64,000 bases of DNA from the NCBI GenBank assembly GCA_965223835.1, contig CBDCXQ010000001.1, positions 3,720,001 through 3,784,000 of the forward strand, read 5' to 3'. The first letter of the stretch is position 1. Each line of letters starts with the position of its first letter. Position numbers and translations under genes: made by a program. The notes beneath the pieces were generated by a model. It made no database searches and was not told the DNA's origin. It was given only the letters and a program-made list of their open reading frames with translations. Positions 9,101 to 16,937 of this stretch are shown one piece after another. This DNA comes from CAVYXZ01 sp965223835 (GTDB lineage Bacteria; Chloroflexota; Anaerolineae; Aggregatilineales; Phototrophicaceae).

Positions 9101-10434
9101 TCGGGGAGCCACACCGAGCCGATTTAGAACGACTGGTTAATGAAGGTCGTGCCGTGAATATGTTCCTGGTCATGACTGCCAATGGCCCAACGACCATGCC
9201 CGAACGCATACGGTCGCTGGTCCAGCAGCGGGTAGCATTGCAGCTGGGTCAGGGTCCCGACTACACCTTGACGGTCGGTCGCGTGCGCAATGTCGAAGAA
9301 ATGGCGTTCCCCGATGGTCGCGGCTTCGTTATCAACAATCCGCCACTCGCGGTCCAGCTCGCCTTACCAATGCTGGACGAAAACGAAAATGAACTGACGC
9401 ACATCGAAACGCTGGTCAACGAAATGGGCGTCTATGAACAGGGACCAGCGCCAATTGAACCCCTGCCCACGCACATTTCACTGGAATCACTGCCCGAACC
9501 GGTGGCGGTTGGTGAAGGCATCGAAACCGTCCTGGGTCGCTATGATGACGACCCACTGACACCCTTCCAGTTGAACTGGTGGGACGATGGACCCTATTTC
9601 ATCGTCACGGGTCCGCCTGGCAGCGGCAAAACCAATATGCTACATGCAGCAGTTCTGGCAGCAGCCCAGCAGTATTCACCACAGGATTTGCGCTTTGTAC
9701 TGGTCGATTTTAATGGTCGTAGCCTGCGACCCTTAAGTAATCTCAAACATGTCATCGCGCGGATTACGGCTGATACCGAACTCAAAGGTCAGATGACCCA
9801 CTTGCAGAGCGAATTGCAGACGTTCCACAAACGCCGCCACGACGACCCGGTTCCGGCAACGGTACTGGTCATTGATGACTATGACTTGACCACCGAGGCG
9901 TTAAATACATCGAACGAAGTTTTCAACCAATTGCGCGATCATGTCCGTTTTCATAGCCACCTTAACCTGTATGCCTGGGTTGGCGGTTATCTGGAGCGGC
10001 CTTCCGATCCGTTCATCCGACAGTTGCTACTGCGACGGTCGGGCTTTGTGTTGTCTAGCAAAGATTTTCTAGAAAAGCTGAGCATTCGGGGTGCGTATGG
10101 GTTGCCAAAAGAGGAAATGCCGGCTGGTCGAGCGTTTTTCCCGCGCCAGAATCGAGTCGATACGATTGTTCAGACCGCGCTGGTCCCAGATCCTGAAGCA
10201 ATGGTGGAACTTATTAACAACCAGTGGCAGCAGTCACCGGTTGCCAGTTGGGAAAATCCAGCCAGCGATGATCGTGTGATCCGTGACACAACCAGTTACC
10301 TGAAGACCGACGAACGCAGCAGCCGCGAAATTTCCAGTGATGATGAAGTGGACAGTGGCATAGGCGATATAGATGTGGCCGGACTGCTGGCAGACTTTGG
10401 CCTGATTTCCCCCGAAAGCGGCGCAGATGACTGA
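6106..10434 (+). CDS. eccC: Type VII secretion ATPase EccC/EssC (FtsK/SpoIIIE type, three ATPase domains)
   Basis: 1442 residues. After a Pro-rich N-terminus come two membrane helices (about 41-61 and 79-99), then a conserved EccC core region with LWERRPGDPDFTALRVGLG near residue 165. Three P-loop domains follow: Walker A GTTGSGKS (about 496-503) with Walker B HLFIIVDEF (about 606); GSPGTGKT (about 899) with IVLFIDQYEQF (about 985); GPPGSGKT (about 1168) with VLVIDDYD (about 1252). This is the actinobacterial EccCa-EccCb organisation in one chain, without the FHA domains of firmicute EssC. It powers export of WXG100 proteins across the cytoplasmic membrane. All three Walker A lysines are present, although domains 2 and 3 are often degenerate in this family. 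AGGAG lies 9 bases before the ATG. The stop overlaps the next gene by 8 bases. Confidence 0.93.
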   Translation: MTDEAHAANFNRPPRIQFPNFEDEEVSIPAPPVRQEAPEQNLLVTILPALGMIAMTMAFLSRALTSNVGSETGNLVRLDTFCLILPMLVIALASVAGPLLTQRSQAKDREQKNLEAEQKYRRLLEQKRVRLQAARDAQLAILEYNFPAPDHWLNLALNRDNRLWERRPGDPDFTALRVGLGHTPSLVEIQTPDADTTSESIDLAFALADEYRYLNDAPVIMSLRQDVSIGFAGKRMLMLRSVRAAICHLAVTHAPQDLRIHLIASQANYEDWRWLEWLPHTSLNQQTGTADLMAFDTEDIRNLMGNLSQTVDERRERGDTGSKTPHLLVIIDGPQLVESEAVYSTILREGHLVGASALCLVNAYQNIPSDCGAIVEISDNEHFRYARTESDGYEVEGDVLDGLSAQDAEYIARGLSAVVVREVGGSGRIPRRVDFLDLYGIRYVDELPRRLDAWWRRPIKNGELPFPVRIGRESLAVDTVIMLDEDHHGPHGMLAGTTGSGKSELLQTLICALVMEHDPRLLNLLLIDFKGGATFNVFNDLPHTVGTVTNLDSVRVTRALEALKAETTYRQQFLDDANVRDITQYYEYYANDDSKVQAPDYKPLPHLFIIVDEFAQLAKEMPDFMRELVRTVQVGRSLGLHLLLGTQSPMDVVTDEMNANLQFRICLRVQNIEASRAMLRRPDAAYLPAGWPGRGYFQVGEQGMFKQFQTGYVGAEYETRAMREAAEQQDDVVFEVITDSGERIDLLPKTSSNGADHANGAGQDSEDLNMMTQLSDEIAQPVNIQEPHTVAKAIIETVQDYATRYGIKPMPPLLLPPLTETITLQMLFDKCDIGGWDGEHWQAPGTDHNGDPIPLGSVPVGVMDDVYNRTQHPLWINLNAEVEIGGQKDINRKDGHAIIFGSPGTGKTTFLRTLAVGLARLHSPLGLHMFFLSLTGTGLDALGGLPHAEAVVHGTQTERVRRLFGRLIYMLDERQAGAEATDTYIVLFIDQYEQFIDNFGEPHRADLERLVNEGRAVNMFLVMTANGPTTMPERIRSLVQQRVALQLGQGPDYTLTVGRVRNVEEMAFPDGRGFVINNPPLAVQLALPMLDENENELTHIETLVNEMGVYEQGPAPIEPLPTHISLESLPEPVAVGEGIETVLGRYDDDPLTPFQLNWWDDGPYFIVTGPPGSGKTNMLHAAVLAAAQQYSPQDLRFVLVDFNGRSLRPLSNLKHVIARITADTELKGQMTHLQSELQTFHKRRHDDPVPATVLVIDDYDLTTEALNTSNEVFNQLRDHVRFHSHLNLYAWVGGYLERPSDPFIRQLLLRRSGFVLSSKDFLEKLSIRGAYGLPKEEMPAGRAFFPRQNRVDTIVQTALVPDPEAMVELINNQWQQSPVASWENPASDDRVIRDTTSYLKTDERSSREISSDDEVDSGIGDIDVAGLLADFGLISPESGADD

Positions 10435-11425
10435 TGACCCCCGGCTGATTCGGGCGCATATTGCGCTGTTCCAGGGTAAACCGGGCGAAACCAAGCGACT
10501 GGTCAATGATTTTGTTGCTGACCACGCTAACCCGGACAATGTTCGTAGCCATCCGCTCATTCAGTGGCTGGAAGCGCAATCACACCTGCGGCATCAGGAA
10601 CGGGTTGATGCCCTGACCACGCTGGTTGAGAATACGCCTGAAGAGAACACGTATCGTCAGCTGGCTCACAATTTCCTGGAAGATGAGCGGCGCTACACCG
10701 CGTTGTTAGAAGCCACGAATACGAACCAACCCCGGCGCTTTTTGGGCCTGCCGCTGTGGATTTGGGGCGCTATGGTCCTACTGGTGCTTGCAGTCATCAT
10801 TGGCGCGATTATCGTATTGTCGCTCAATTCTAATTCTGATGCCCAACCAGGCGCAATCGAAACAACTCAGGAGGCAACAGCGGAATCCAGTCTCAGCCCA
10901 ACGGTTACGCCGACGCCAACGATTACCCCAACACCCACGGCTGAACAAAATGAACCCTTCGATATTCTCGAAATGAATCAGGAAATTGTCTCTTACTTCC
11001 CCGTTGGTGAACTCTTTATCGACGCCATTGATGATAATGTGCAGGTCGTGCTGGATGCCAACGAAAACGTTGTCGAGCCGATGCCCGGTGCCCGTTTTTA
11101 TGCCCTCTTGATCGATTTCCGCTGTGGGCAAGCGCTTTGTCATAACGTTCCTGAAGCTGACCTGTTTCTGGTCCTCGAAACCGAACAAGGTGTTGACCTG
11201 GGGCCGATTCCGGCGCTAACCGATGTGACGATCCCCAATGCCCAGATTGAACCCGGCATGTTAGGTGGCTCGGTCGCCATTGGCCCACCAGCCAGAGGGT
11301 GGTTAGTGTTTGAGGTGCCGAATGCACCGGAACCGGCGGTGTTGCGCGTTGTGCCACGACCCATTATTGTTAACCAGACGCCGACACCAATCGCCACTGT
11401 AGAGCGTGCATTGCCCGAAAATTAG
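10427..11425 (+). CDS. Membrane-anchored accessory protein of the type VII-like locus
   Basis: 332 residues in three parts. Residues 1-100 are helical and cytoplasmic, of TPR-like character (EAQSHLRHQERVDALTTLVE). One membrane helix follows (about 105-127, LWIWGAMVLLVLAVIIGAIIVL). Then a Thr/Pro linker (TVTPTPTITPTPT) leads to an extracellular beta domain ending in PPARGWLVFEVPNAPEPAVLRVV, which resembles the DUF4352 immunoglobulin-like fold. Co-translated with EccC (8-base overlap), it has the topology of an EssB/EccB-type partner, but I see no sequence kinship to either. Its role in the channel or at the cell wall is inferred from position only. Confidence 0.75.
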   Translation: MTDDPRLIRAHIALFQGKPGETKRLVNDFVADHANPDNVRSHPLIQWLEAQSHLRHQERVDALTTLVENTPEENTYRQLAHNFLEDERRYTALLEATNTNQPRRFLGLPLWIWGAMVLLVLAVIIGAIIVLSLNSNSDAQPGAIETTQEATAESSLSPTVTPTPTITPTPTAEQNEPFDILEMNQEIVSYFPVGELFIDAIDDNVQVVLDANENVVEPMPGARFYALLIDFRCGQALCHNVPEADLFLVLETEQGVDLGPIPALTDVTIPNAQIEPGMLGGSVAIGPPARGWLVFEVPNAPEPAVLRVVPRPIIVNQTPTPIATVERALPEN

Positions 11426-11441
11426 ACGGGTGGGATAAATC

Positions 11442-12830
11442 ATGGTCGATCATTTTCAAGTGAGCATGCCGGAAATTCAGGCGGCTCAAACTGAGTTTGA
11501 AAACCGAATTAGCGAACTGCAAGCCATCGCCGATGATATTGCCAGTATCATGGGCGATGTGGGTGGCGCACCGGGCGGGGCCGATTGTATCAATGGCGTA
11601 CAGGGGATGCTTGATGCCTTGAAGCGTCTTGAAGCCGACATTGAAGCGTTACCGGATGGTGTCTATACCGATTTCCCCGACTTTCCTGATGGTGGGCATG
11701 GCGGTGATAACGGTGGCAATGGGCACAATGGCGGACATGGACATGGGGGTAAAGACCCTGATGGTAAGCCCGGTAAACACGAAGACGAAGAAGATGATAA
11801 CGGTGGTGAGCCACATGGGGGTCACGGGGGCGGACCGCACGGCAACAGCGGTCATGCTGAGGGCGAGGAAGATCCAATCATCCCACTTGAAGACGAAACC
11901 GACCCGCAGCTAGAAGACCCACTTAACCCTGACCTTGATCCGCTACAAGGGCCGGAGTTACCTGATGGCACGCTTCCAAATGAAGAAGACCTGCTAGGAG
12001 CCGGTGTTCTGGGAGCCGGGTTGGGGTTGGGGCAAGAGAATAAGAAAAATAAAGACGAGGAAGAAGACGAAGCGGAACTTGACGCAGAAGCGGAATACGT
12101 ATCCAATGCCAACGCACCTCTGAAGGCAGAGCTTGATGAAAAACAGGCACTGCTGGGGAACGCACAGGCCAACCTGGAAACGATGCAATCCGAGTTTAGC
12201 CAAAAGCAAGATCAGTTAGGTCGGTTGGAAGCGGCTTTTGCCGCCAATAATGACCCCAAACTGGCGGAGCGTATCAATCAGTTACGAGTCGAAGTCGCTG
12301 AATTAGATGCCAACATCACGCAGGATCAACAGACCGTCGAAACGTTGGGGGTGGAGGTTCAGGAACTTGCCAAGCGATGGAGTTTCGTTGAATTGCCGCC
12401 CGGCGCGAATATCGAGAAAATCCAGGCCCTGGAAGGTGGCGAAACATCGCAATGGATTAAAGACGCCACACACAATGAAGACAATTCCGTCAATTGTGTG
12501 AACTATGTCGTCAACCGCATGCCGATTCCAGGTGAGCTACCGCTGAACGCACATTTGTGGGATGAACAGGCCAATAAGTTTGCCACTGAACTAGGAATCA
12601 AAGTGGGTGATGTGCCGCTCGAAGGCTCAATCCTCGTTATGGAGCGCGAACATTCTTATGGGCACGATGTCTTTGGGCATGTGATGTATGTCGAAAAAGT
12701 GGAAAACGGTATTGTTTGGGTGACGGATAATAACTACCCGGATAAGATGGTACGCCTCGATCATCTTACTGATGAATTGACCGGCCCCAACATCAAATAT
12801 CTGTACTGCCCCTGGCAGGTGGTCGCCTGA
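11442..12830 (+). CDS. WXG-like N-domain, Gly/His-rich linker, coiled coil and CHAP amidase domain
   Basis: 462 residues, no signal peptide. Residues 1-75 form a helical hairpin like a WXG/LXG targeting module (VSMPEIQAAQTEFENRISEL). Residues 80-145 are Gly/His/Asp-rich (GGHGGDNGGNGHNGGHGHGG), then come an acidic stretch (145-225) and a coiled coil of about 90 residues. The C-terminal ~120 residues look like a CHAP/NlpC-type cysteine amidase: Cys352 in NCVNYV, His413 in GHVMYVE, and a polar third residue in VTDNNY. CHAP enzymes cut peptidoglycan cross-bridges or stem peptides. Last gene of the secretion operon, 16 bases after the accessory protein; it is the best candidate for an exported wall-remodelling enzyme or effector. 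The 3' neighbour is convergent and is not an obvious immunity gene. Confidence 0.8.
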   Translation: MVDHFQVSMPEIQAAQTEFENRISELQAIADDIASIMGDVGGAPGGADCINGVQGMLDALKRLEADIEALPDGVYTDFPDFPDGGHGGDNGGNGHNGGHGHGGKDPDGKPGKHEDEEDDNGGEPHGGHGGGPHGNSGHAEGEEDPIIPLEDETDPQLEDPLNPDLDPLQGPELPDGTLPNEEDLLGAGVLGAGLGLGQENKKNKDEEEDEAELDAEAEYVSNANAPLKAELDEKQALLGNAQANLETMQSEFSQKQDQLGRLEAAFAANNDPKLAERINQLRVEVAELDANITQDQQTVETLGVEVQELAKRWSFVELPPGANIEKIQALEGGETSQWIKDATHNEDNSVNCVNYVVNRMPIPGELPLNAHLWDEQANKFATELGIKVGDVPLEGSILVMEREHSYGHDVFGHVMYVEKVENGIVWVTDNNYPDKMVRLDHLTDELTGPNIKYLYCPWQVVA

Positions 12831-12894
12831 TTACGATTGCCCCCAGGCTCAGCCTCGAACTTCCAACGGCGAGAGCGAGGGAATGAGCAGCGGC

Positions 12895-13320
12895 TTATGC
12901 TTGACGACAGGGATACAGGCCAAGTTGGAGGGCAATTTCACGTTCGACAATTCGCTCATCATGATTCAATTGCAAGACATAAGATGTCACTCGACCTTCT
13001 GGTGAGAGCGGTTCTATGACTGCTCGGTTTAACCGGAAATGATCTACCCATTTTTGGCGACGGGGATTAAATAAAAAAGCTGCTTGCTTGGTAACTGGAT
13101 CTTCGCCCGCAATATCACTCCCTTTATGACTATTGCAACGTACACAACTGAAGCAGAGGTTTGCTTCGATTGTCTCACCACCATGCTTCTCTGAGCGAAT
13201 ATGATCAATCTGGTAGGGCAACCAACCGACAACCTGGGACATGCGACAATATTCGCAACAACCATTTGCGCGCTCGATTACCAAACGCCGCAATGCTGCG
13301 CTAATATAGGTGACACTCAT
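12895..13320 (-). CDS. HNH endonuclease family protein
   Basis: 141 residues with a compact HNH/McrA-type nuclease core: CCEYCR (zinc ligands), IDHIRSEKHGG (catalytic D-H), ANLCFSCVRCNSHKGSD (second zinc pair and the N/H of the motif). The remaining ~65 residues form a C-terminal tail (FNPRRQKWVDHFRL) common to cyanobacterial and Chloroflexota members. The target is unknown. It starts 2 bases after the stop of the 82-residue gene at 13323, so the two form a tightly coupled pair. It converges on the CHAP gene with a 64-base gap. Confidence 0.85.
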   Translation of the reverse strand: MSVTYISAALRRLVIERANGCCEYCRMSQVVGWLPYQIDHIRSEKHGGETIEANLCFSCVRCNSHKGSDIAGEDPVTKQAAFLFNPRRQKWVDHFRLNRAVIEPLSPEGRVTSYVLQLNHDERIVEREIALQLGLYPCRQA

Positions 13321-13322
13321 GT

Positions 13323-13571
13323 TTAGCCTTTGACAATCAGGCGTGCCTTAAGTTTGAGCATGGTAATAAAATGTTCCATGCGCAAAAATTCGTCCATTTC
13401 AGCCTGTTCATCAGGTGTCAGCGAGTCACTTTGCTTGCGCGCCAGCAGATCTTGGAACCGAGTTGTCAATTCGTCTGATGGGCGGTATTCGATAATGGCC
13501 TCGGGGCCAGGGGCACGAGCAAGAAAATCGGTTACCTCATCAAAAAGTATTTGGGTAGGTACAAATGCCAT
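13323..13571 (-). CDS. Small partner protein of the HNH nuclease
   Basis: 82 residues, mostly helical: EAIIEYRPSDELTTRFQDLL, then LTPDEQAEMDEFLRMEHFITMLKLKARL. From memory, proteins with the pattern YRPSEE...LTPEEQAELDEYLRLEHL are regularly encoded just ahead of HNH nucleases in cyanobacteria and Chloroflexota, but their function is not established. An antitoxin-like or adaptor role is a guess from the fixed pairing. It is the first gene of the two-gene unit. Confidence 0.75.
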   Translation of the reverse strand: MAFVPTQILFDEVTDFLARAPGPEAIIEYRPSDELTTRFQDLLARKQSDSLTPDEQAEMDEFLRMEHFITMLKLKARLIVKG

Positions 13572-13673
13572 ATACCAGCTCCTCTACCTTAATGAGGCTA
13601 TTATAACATTAATTCCAACAGAATATGGGCTTGCACTCACCCCCGGTTCGGTGGTTGATGGCCTGTTTTTCTC

Positions 13674-13726
13674 TTGACAACCTGCCCAATTGGTAATAAT
13701 TGCAAATCGACACATCATGTTATGAT
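13674..13726 (+). promoter_or_regulatory. Possible sigma70 promoter for the PhyH gene
   Basis: TTGACA at 13674-13679 is a perfect -35, but the hexamer 17 bases later (TAATTG) is poor. TTGCAA (13700) with TATGAT (13721-13726) at 15-base spacing is the alternative. Either would start transcription shortly before the ribosome-binding site AGGAG near 13745. Confidence 0.3.
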
Positions 13727-13760
13727 ATGGAAAAATAGTCAATCAGGAGAATAAGAATTG

Positions 13761-14657
13761 ATGGCTGACATCACATTTGCGCCCGACTCAGCGCACGTTT
13801 ATCCTAACATCACGGCAGAACATGCGGCTTTCTATCAGGAAAACGGGTATCTCATTGTTGAGAATGCGCTCAGTAATGTGGAAATTGAGGAACTACGCAC
13901 AGAGACCGTTTCTATTTGTCGCGGCGAACGCGGCGAGTTGCGTAACGGCTTTACTCACTCACCTGAAGAAACCGATGCCGATGTGATTCAACGTTACCTC
14001 TGTGTCCACTTCCCGCACAAAATCTCTGAGACTATGCTGCGGTATCTGGCGCATCCGGTGATTGTTGATGTTTTGACACAGGTCATTGGCCCGAATGTCA
14101 AGTGTATGCAATCCATGTTGTTCGTCAAATCAGCCGGTAAACCGGGACAGGCCTGGCACCAGGACGAAGATTTTATCCCGACACGTGATCGCACGCTGAC
14201 GGGTGCTTGGATGGCGTTGGATGACGCCACCATCGAAAATGGCTGTTTGTGGGTGATTCCCGGTTCGCACCAGCACGGCGTCTTATGGCCGCAGGAACAA
14301 CAGAACGATCCACGTTTTGATTGCACCATCGAGTCATATGGCTACCCTTACCGAGATGAAGACGCGATCCCTGTCGAGGTCAAGGCCGGTGCGATTGTTT
14401 TCTTCAATGGTTATCTGCTGCACCGCTCACTACCCAACAACGCGCTGTCCGGCTATCGTCGGGTACTGGTCAATCACTATATGAGCGCGGAATCGTTGCT
14501 GCCCTGGATGAGTTTTGAAGAAGGTATGCGGCTGGCCGTTGCCGATTATCGCGATATCGTCATGATCGCTGGGAATGACCCCTATGCCTATAAGGGTGTA
14601 GAAGACATTGCCGGGCCGTCGGTACGCCCCACCAAAGAAGGTGGCTGCGCCTGGTAA
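13761..14657 (+). CDS. Phytanoyl-CoA dioxygenase (PhyH) family protein
   Basis: 298 residues, a typical length for PhyH-type Fe(II)/2-oxoglutarate oxygenases. The iron triad is visible: His133 and Asp135 in WHQDEDF and the distal His221 in LLHRSLPNN, with Arg in GYRRVLVNHY about 13 residues later to bind 2-oxoglutarate. The flanking WMALDDATIENGCLWVIPGSH is the family hallmark. The substrate is unknown; relatives hydroxylate fatty acyl groups or small natural products. AGGAG precedes ATG 13761 by about 11 bases; a TTG one codon earlier is also in frame. A terminator hairpin follows. Confidence 0.88.
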   Translation: MADITFAPDSAHVYPNITAEHAAFYQENGYLIVENALSNVEIEELRTETVSICRGERGELRNGFTHSPEETDADVIQRYLCVHFPHKISETMLRYLAHPVIVDVLTQVIGPNVKCMQSMLFVKSAGKPGQAWHQDEDFIPTRDRTLTGAWMALDDATIENGCLWVIPGSHQHGVLWPQEQQNDPRFDCTIESYGYPYRDEDAIPVEVKAGAIVFFNGYLLHRSLPNNALSGYRRVLVNHYMSAESLLPWMSFEEGMRLAVADYRDIVMIAGNDPYAYKGVEDIAGPSVRPTKEGGCAW

Positions 14658-14691
14658 CCCTCGAACTCTAGTACACAAATGATTCAACCTG

Positions 14692-14723
14692 ACGGGGCAC
14701 TATTTCGAGCGTCCCGTTTTTTT
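14692..14723 (+). terminator. Intrinsic terminator after the PhyH gene
   Basis: ACGGGGC (14692-14698) pairs with GTCCCGT (14711-14717, one G-T pair), followed by seven T residues. It lies 35 bases after the PhyH stop codon. Confidence 0.7.
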
Positions 14724-14843
14724 GATTCCCCAATTACTCAGGCCGGACTATAATAAGTTCAGGCAAGGTTGACGGTTTGCCCAAACCACCAATAGCGACA
14801 AACTGACAATTAATAACTGACGACAAGAGATTAACAACTGGCT

Positions 14844-15902
14844 ATGAGTGAAGACAAAGTTTACGAGATGTTATGGGACTGCAAATATTGTGGGACCGAA
14901 AAATTGTTAGGCAAGACACATCGATTTTGCCCCAACTGTGGTGCGGCGCAGGATGATGAAGCCCGCTATTTCCCGTCTGATGCTGAGAAAGTCGCCGTAG
15001 AGGATCATGTCTATCATGGCGCGGACCTGATCTGTTCCAGCTGCGATACCCTCAACAGTGCCAATGCCGATTATTGCCAGCAATGTGGCACCTCGCTATC
15101 CGGCGCTATATCCGCCAAACTGATAGGCGACGATCAAGTGGTACGGGATGGACAGGCGTTTCAAGGCACGGAGGCACTCAGCGTGGCCGAGCGTCGCTGG
15201 GATGAAAAACTCGAAACAGCGGGTATGCAACCCGATGCCCAGACCAGCAAAAAACCTAATATCGCCCTGTTCGCCATTCTGGGCGTGATTGGCTTAGTGA
15301 TTATTGGCGCACTGATCGCCATCTTCTGGAAGCAAGACGCAACGGGTTATGTCACCGGGCACAGTTGGGAGCGTGAGATCAGAATCGAAGAACTGGCCTC
15401 ACGCGCTGAAAGTGCCTGGTGTGACGCGATGCCCGGCGATGCCTACAGCGTTACTCGGCGCACTGAACAGCGCGGCTCCCGCCAGATACCTGATGGCGAG
15501 GAATGTTCAACCCGGCGCATTGATAATGGCGACGGCACCTTTAGTGAGCGCCGTGAGTGCCAGACCCGCTACCGTAGCGAACCGGTCTATGATGACCGCT
15601 GCTACTTTACGGTTGATCGCTGGGGGTATGAGCGGTCGGCGCGGGCGGAGGGTGACAGCATAAATGATACTCCCTACTGGCCCGAAACCAACATTGCCCG
15701 CACGGGTAACTGCCTGGGCTGCGAGCGTGAAGGCCAGCGCATTGCCGATTATCTGGTCTATTTCCAGGCCGACGGCGACCAATACACCTGTAACCTGGAT
15801 CAACAACAATGGGCCAGCATGGCGGTTGAATCAACGTGGACGTTTCAGGTCGGCGTAATCTCGAATCAACCGGATTGCGATTCCCTGGAACCAGCGAGTT
15901 AA
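14844..15902 (+). CDS. Double zinc-ribbon membrane protein
   Basis: 352 residues, not assigned to a named family. Two N-terminal zinc ribbons are clear: Cys13-x2-Cys16 with Cys29-x2-Cys32 (FCPNCG), and CSSC with CQQCG near 64-81. A membrane helix follows at about 138-162 (IALFAILGVIGLVIIGALIAIFW). The ~190-residue remainder, outside if the ribbons are inside, holds many Cys and Arg (RREQRG, ECSTRR, ECQTRYRSEPVYDDRC, NCLGCEREGQ) and looks like a disulphide-stabilised beta domain. The role is unknown. Confidence 0.8.
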   Translation: MSEDKVYEMLWDCKYCGTEKLLGKTHRFCPNCGAAQDDEARYFPSDAEKVAVEDHVYHGADLICSSCDTLNSANADYCQQCGTSLSGAISAKLIGDDQVVRDGQAFQGTEALSVAERRWDEKLETAGMQPDAQTSKKPNIALFAILGVIGLVIIGALIAIFWKQDATGYVTGHSWEREIRIEELASRAESAWCDAMPGDAYSVTRRTEQRGSRQIPDGEECSTRRIDNGDGTFSERRECQTRYRSEPVYDDRCYFTVDRWGYERSARAEGDSINDTPYWPETNIARTGNCLGCEREGQRIADYLVYFQADGDQYTCNLDQQQWASMAVESTWTFQVGVISNQPDCDSLEPAS

Positions 15903-15904
15903 AA

Positions 15905-16924
15905 TTACAATATGGCTGATTTCCGCTCCAGCCGTCCAGTTTGCAGATAGTGTCGCAATTCTTCAGTCCGGTCAGCCAGAATTTGTGGAGCGCGCTCACG
16001 AACCTGTGGGTTATCCAGATTACTGGCAATCCAGCGGCAGGATGCGACATGTCGTCCAGCGACAAATGTCTCCAGATAATCGCGATAATGTAGCGGTAAT
16101 GGACGCTGTGATGTGTAACCCTGCCACAACGCCGACTTGAGGGCAGCATAATGCGGTAGCGGACTCAGGCCCAATAGCACCGGCGCAAGATCGTAAAGAA
16201 AATAGCCAAACCCACAGTACTCGAAATCCAGCGCACATACCTGATCGCCCTGAAAGATGATGTTCTTGATAATAAGATCGCCGTGAATCAGGCCGAAGGT
16301 CTCAGCATCCGCTGCCAATGCCTGCATGACCGCGCGCACTCGTTCAGCAACGGCATCCATGACCTTCATCTGCTCCGGCAGGAAAATGGCCGCTCCGGTG
16401 CCGGGATTGTAAGGCGACTCAGCGCCGAATAAACCATCCCAATCCAGTTTGGGGCGGATAAAATCGGCGGGTGGTACGTAAGTTGCCGAAAAATCATGCA
16501 AGGTTGCCAGAAATACACCGACCTGTTCAACATCAGCCAGTGTTAAATCTTCTGCCTGGCGGCTTTCGCCATCGACCCAGGTAAGGAGCACCGCTGGCAG
16601 GGCCTCATCAACTCCGTCAATCGACGCCCATGCCAACCACGCATCATCAATCGTTTTGACGGGTTGCGGAACACACAGGTTAGTCTGCTTGTGCAGGTCA
16701 GCCAACCAGCGCATCTCAGACTCAATCCAGGTAACTGGTGCATGTCCCAAACGGGGAATACGCAGCACATGGGGGCCACGCTGACAATCTACTGCGAACA
16801 CGGCGTTCCCGACAAAACTGAGCGGAGTCACATCATAATCACGCAGGCCAAACGCGGCGACCACCTGCTCAGCGGCGGCGTGATACCGGGCAAGCTGCTG
16901 TTCATAGCTGAGTGAATCAAACAT
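15905..16924 (-). CDS. Aminoglycoside phosphotransferase-like kinase
   Basis: 339 residues from ATG 16924. I prefer this start because longer frames would overlap the upstream gene by about 175 bases. The APH/choline-kinase fold is clear: N-lobe VTPLSFVGNAVFAVD, hinge PAVLLTWVDGE, catalytic loop IHGDLIIKNIIF (HGDxxxxN) and the metal-binding LDFEYCG. Such enzymes phosphorylate aminoglycosides, choline, homoserine or other small hydroxyl compounds; the substrate is not deducible. It follows a nucleotidyltransferase gene by 13 bases, so both are in one transcript. Confidence 0.85.
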   Translation of the reverse strand: MFDSLSYEQQLARYHAAAEQVVAAFGLRDYDVTPLSFVGNAVFAVDCQRGPHVLRIPRLGHAPVTWIESEMRWLADLHKQTNLCVPQPVKTIDDAWLAWASIDGVDEALPAVLLTWVDGESRQAEDLTLADVEQVGVFLATLHDFSATYVPPADFIRPKLDWDGLFGAESPYNPGTGAAIFLPEQMKVMDAVAERVRAVMQALAADAETFGLIHGDLIIKNIIFQGDQVCALDFEYCGFGYFLYDLAPVLLGLSPLPHYAALKSALWQGYTSQRPLPLHYRDYLETFVAGRHVASCRWIASNLDNPQVRERAPQILADRTEELRHYLQTGRLERKSAIL

Positions 16925-16937
16925 GGAACGATCCGAG

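Noticed and set aside
10880..10940. CRISPR-like or microsatellite repeat
   Set aside because: It is the coding sequence of a Thr/Pro linker with irregular units.
11590..11877. His/Arg-rich minus-strand frames opposite the Gly/His linker
   Set aside because: They are the complement of a repetitive Gly/His/Asp coding stretch, a composition artefact.
12837..13019. 60-residue open frame after the CHAP gene, considered as an immunity protein
   Set aside because: It lies mostly opposite the HNH gene, has no hydrophobic or acidic immunity-like character and no ribosome-binding site.
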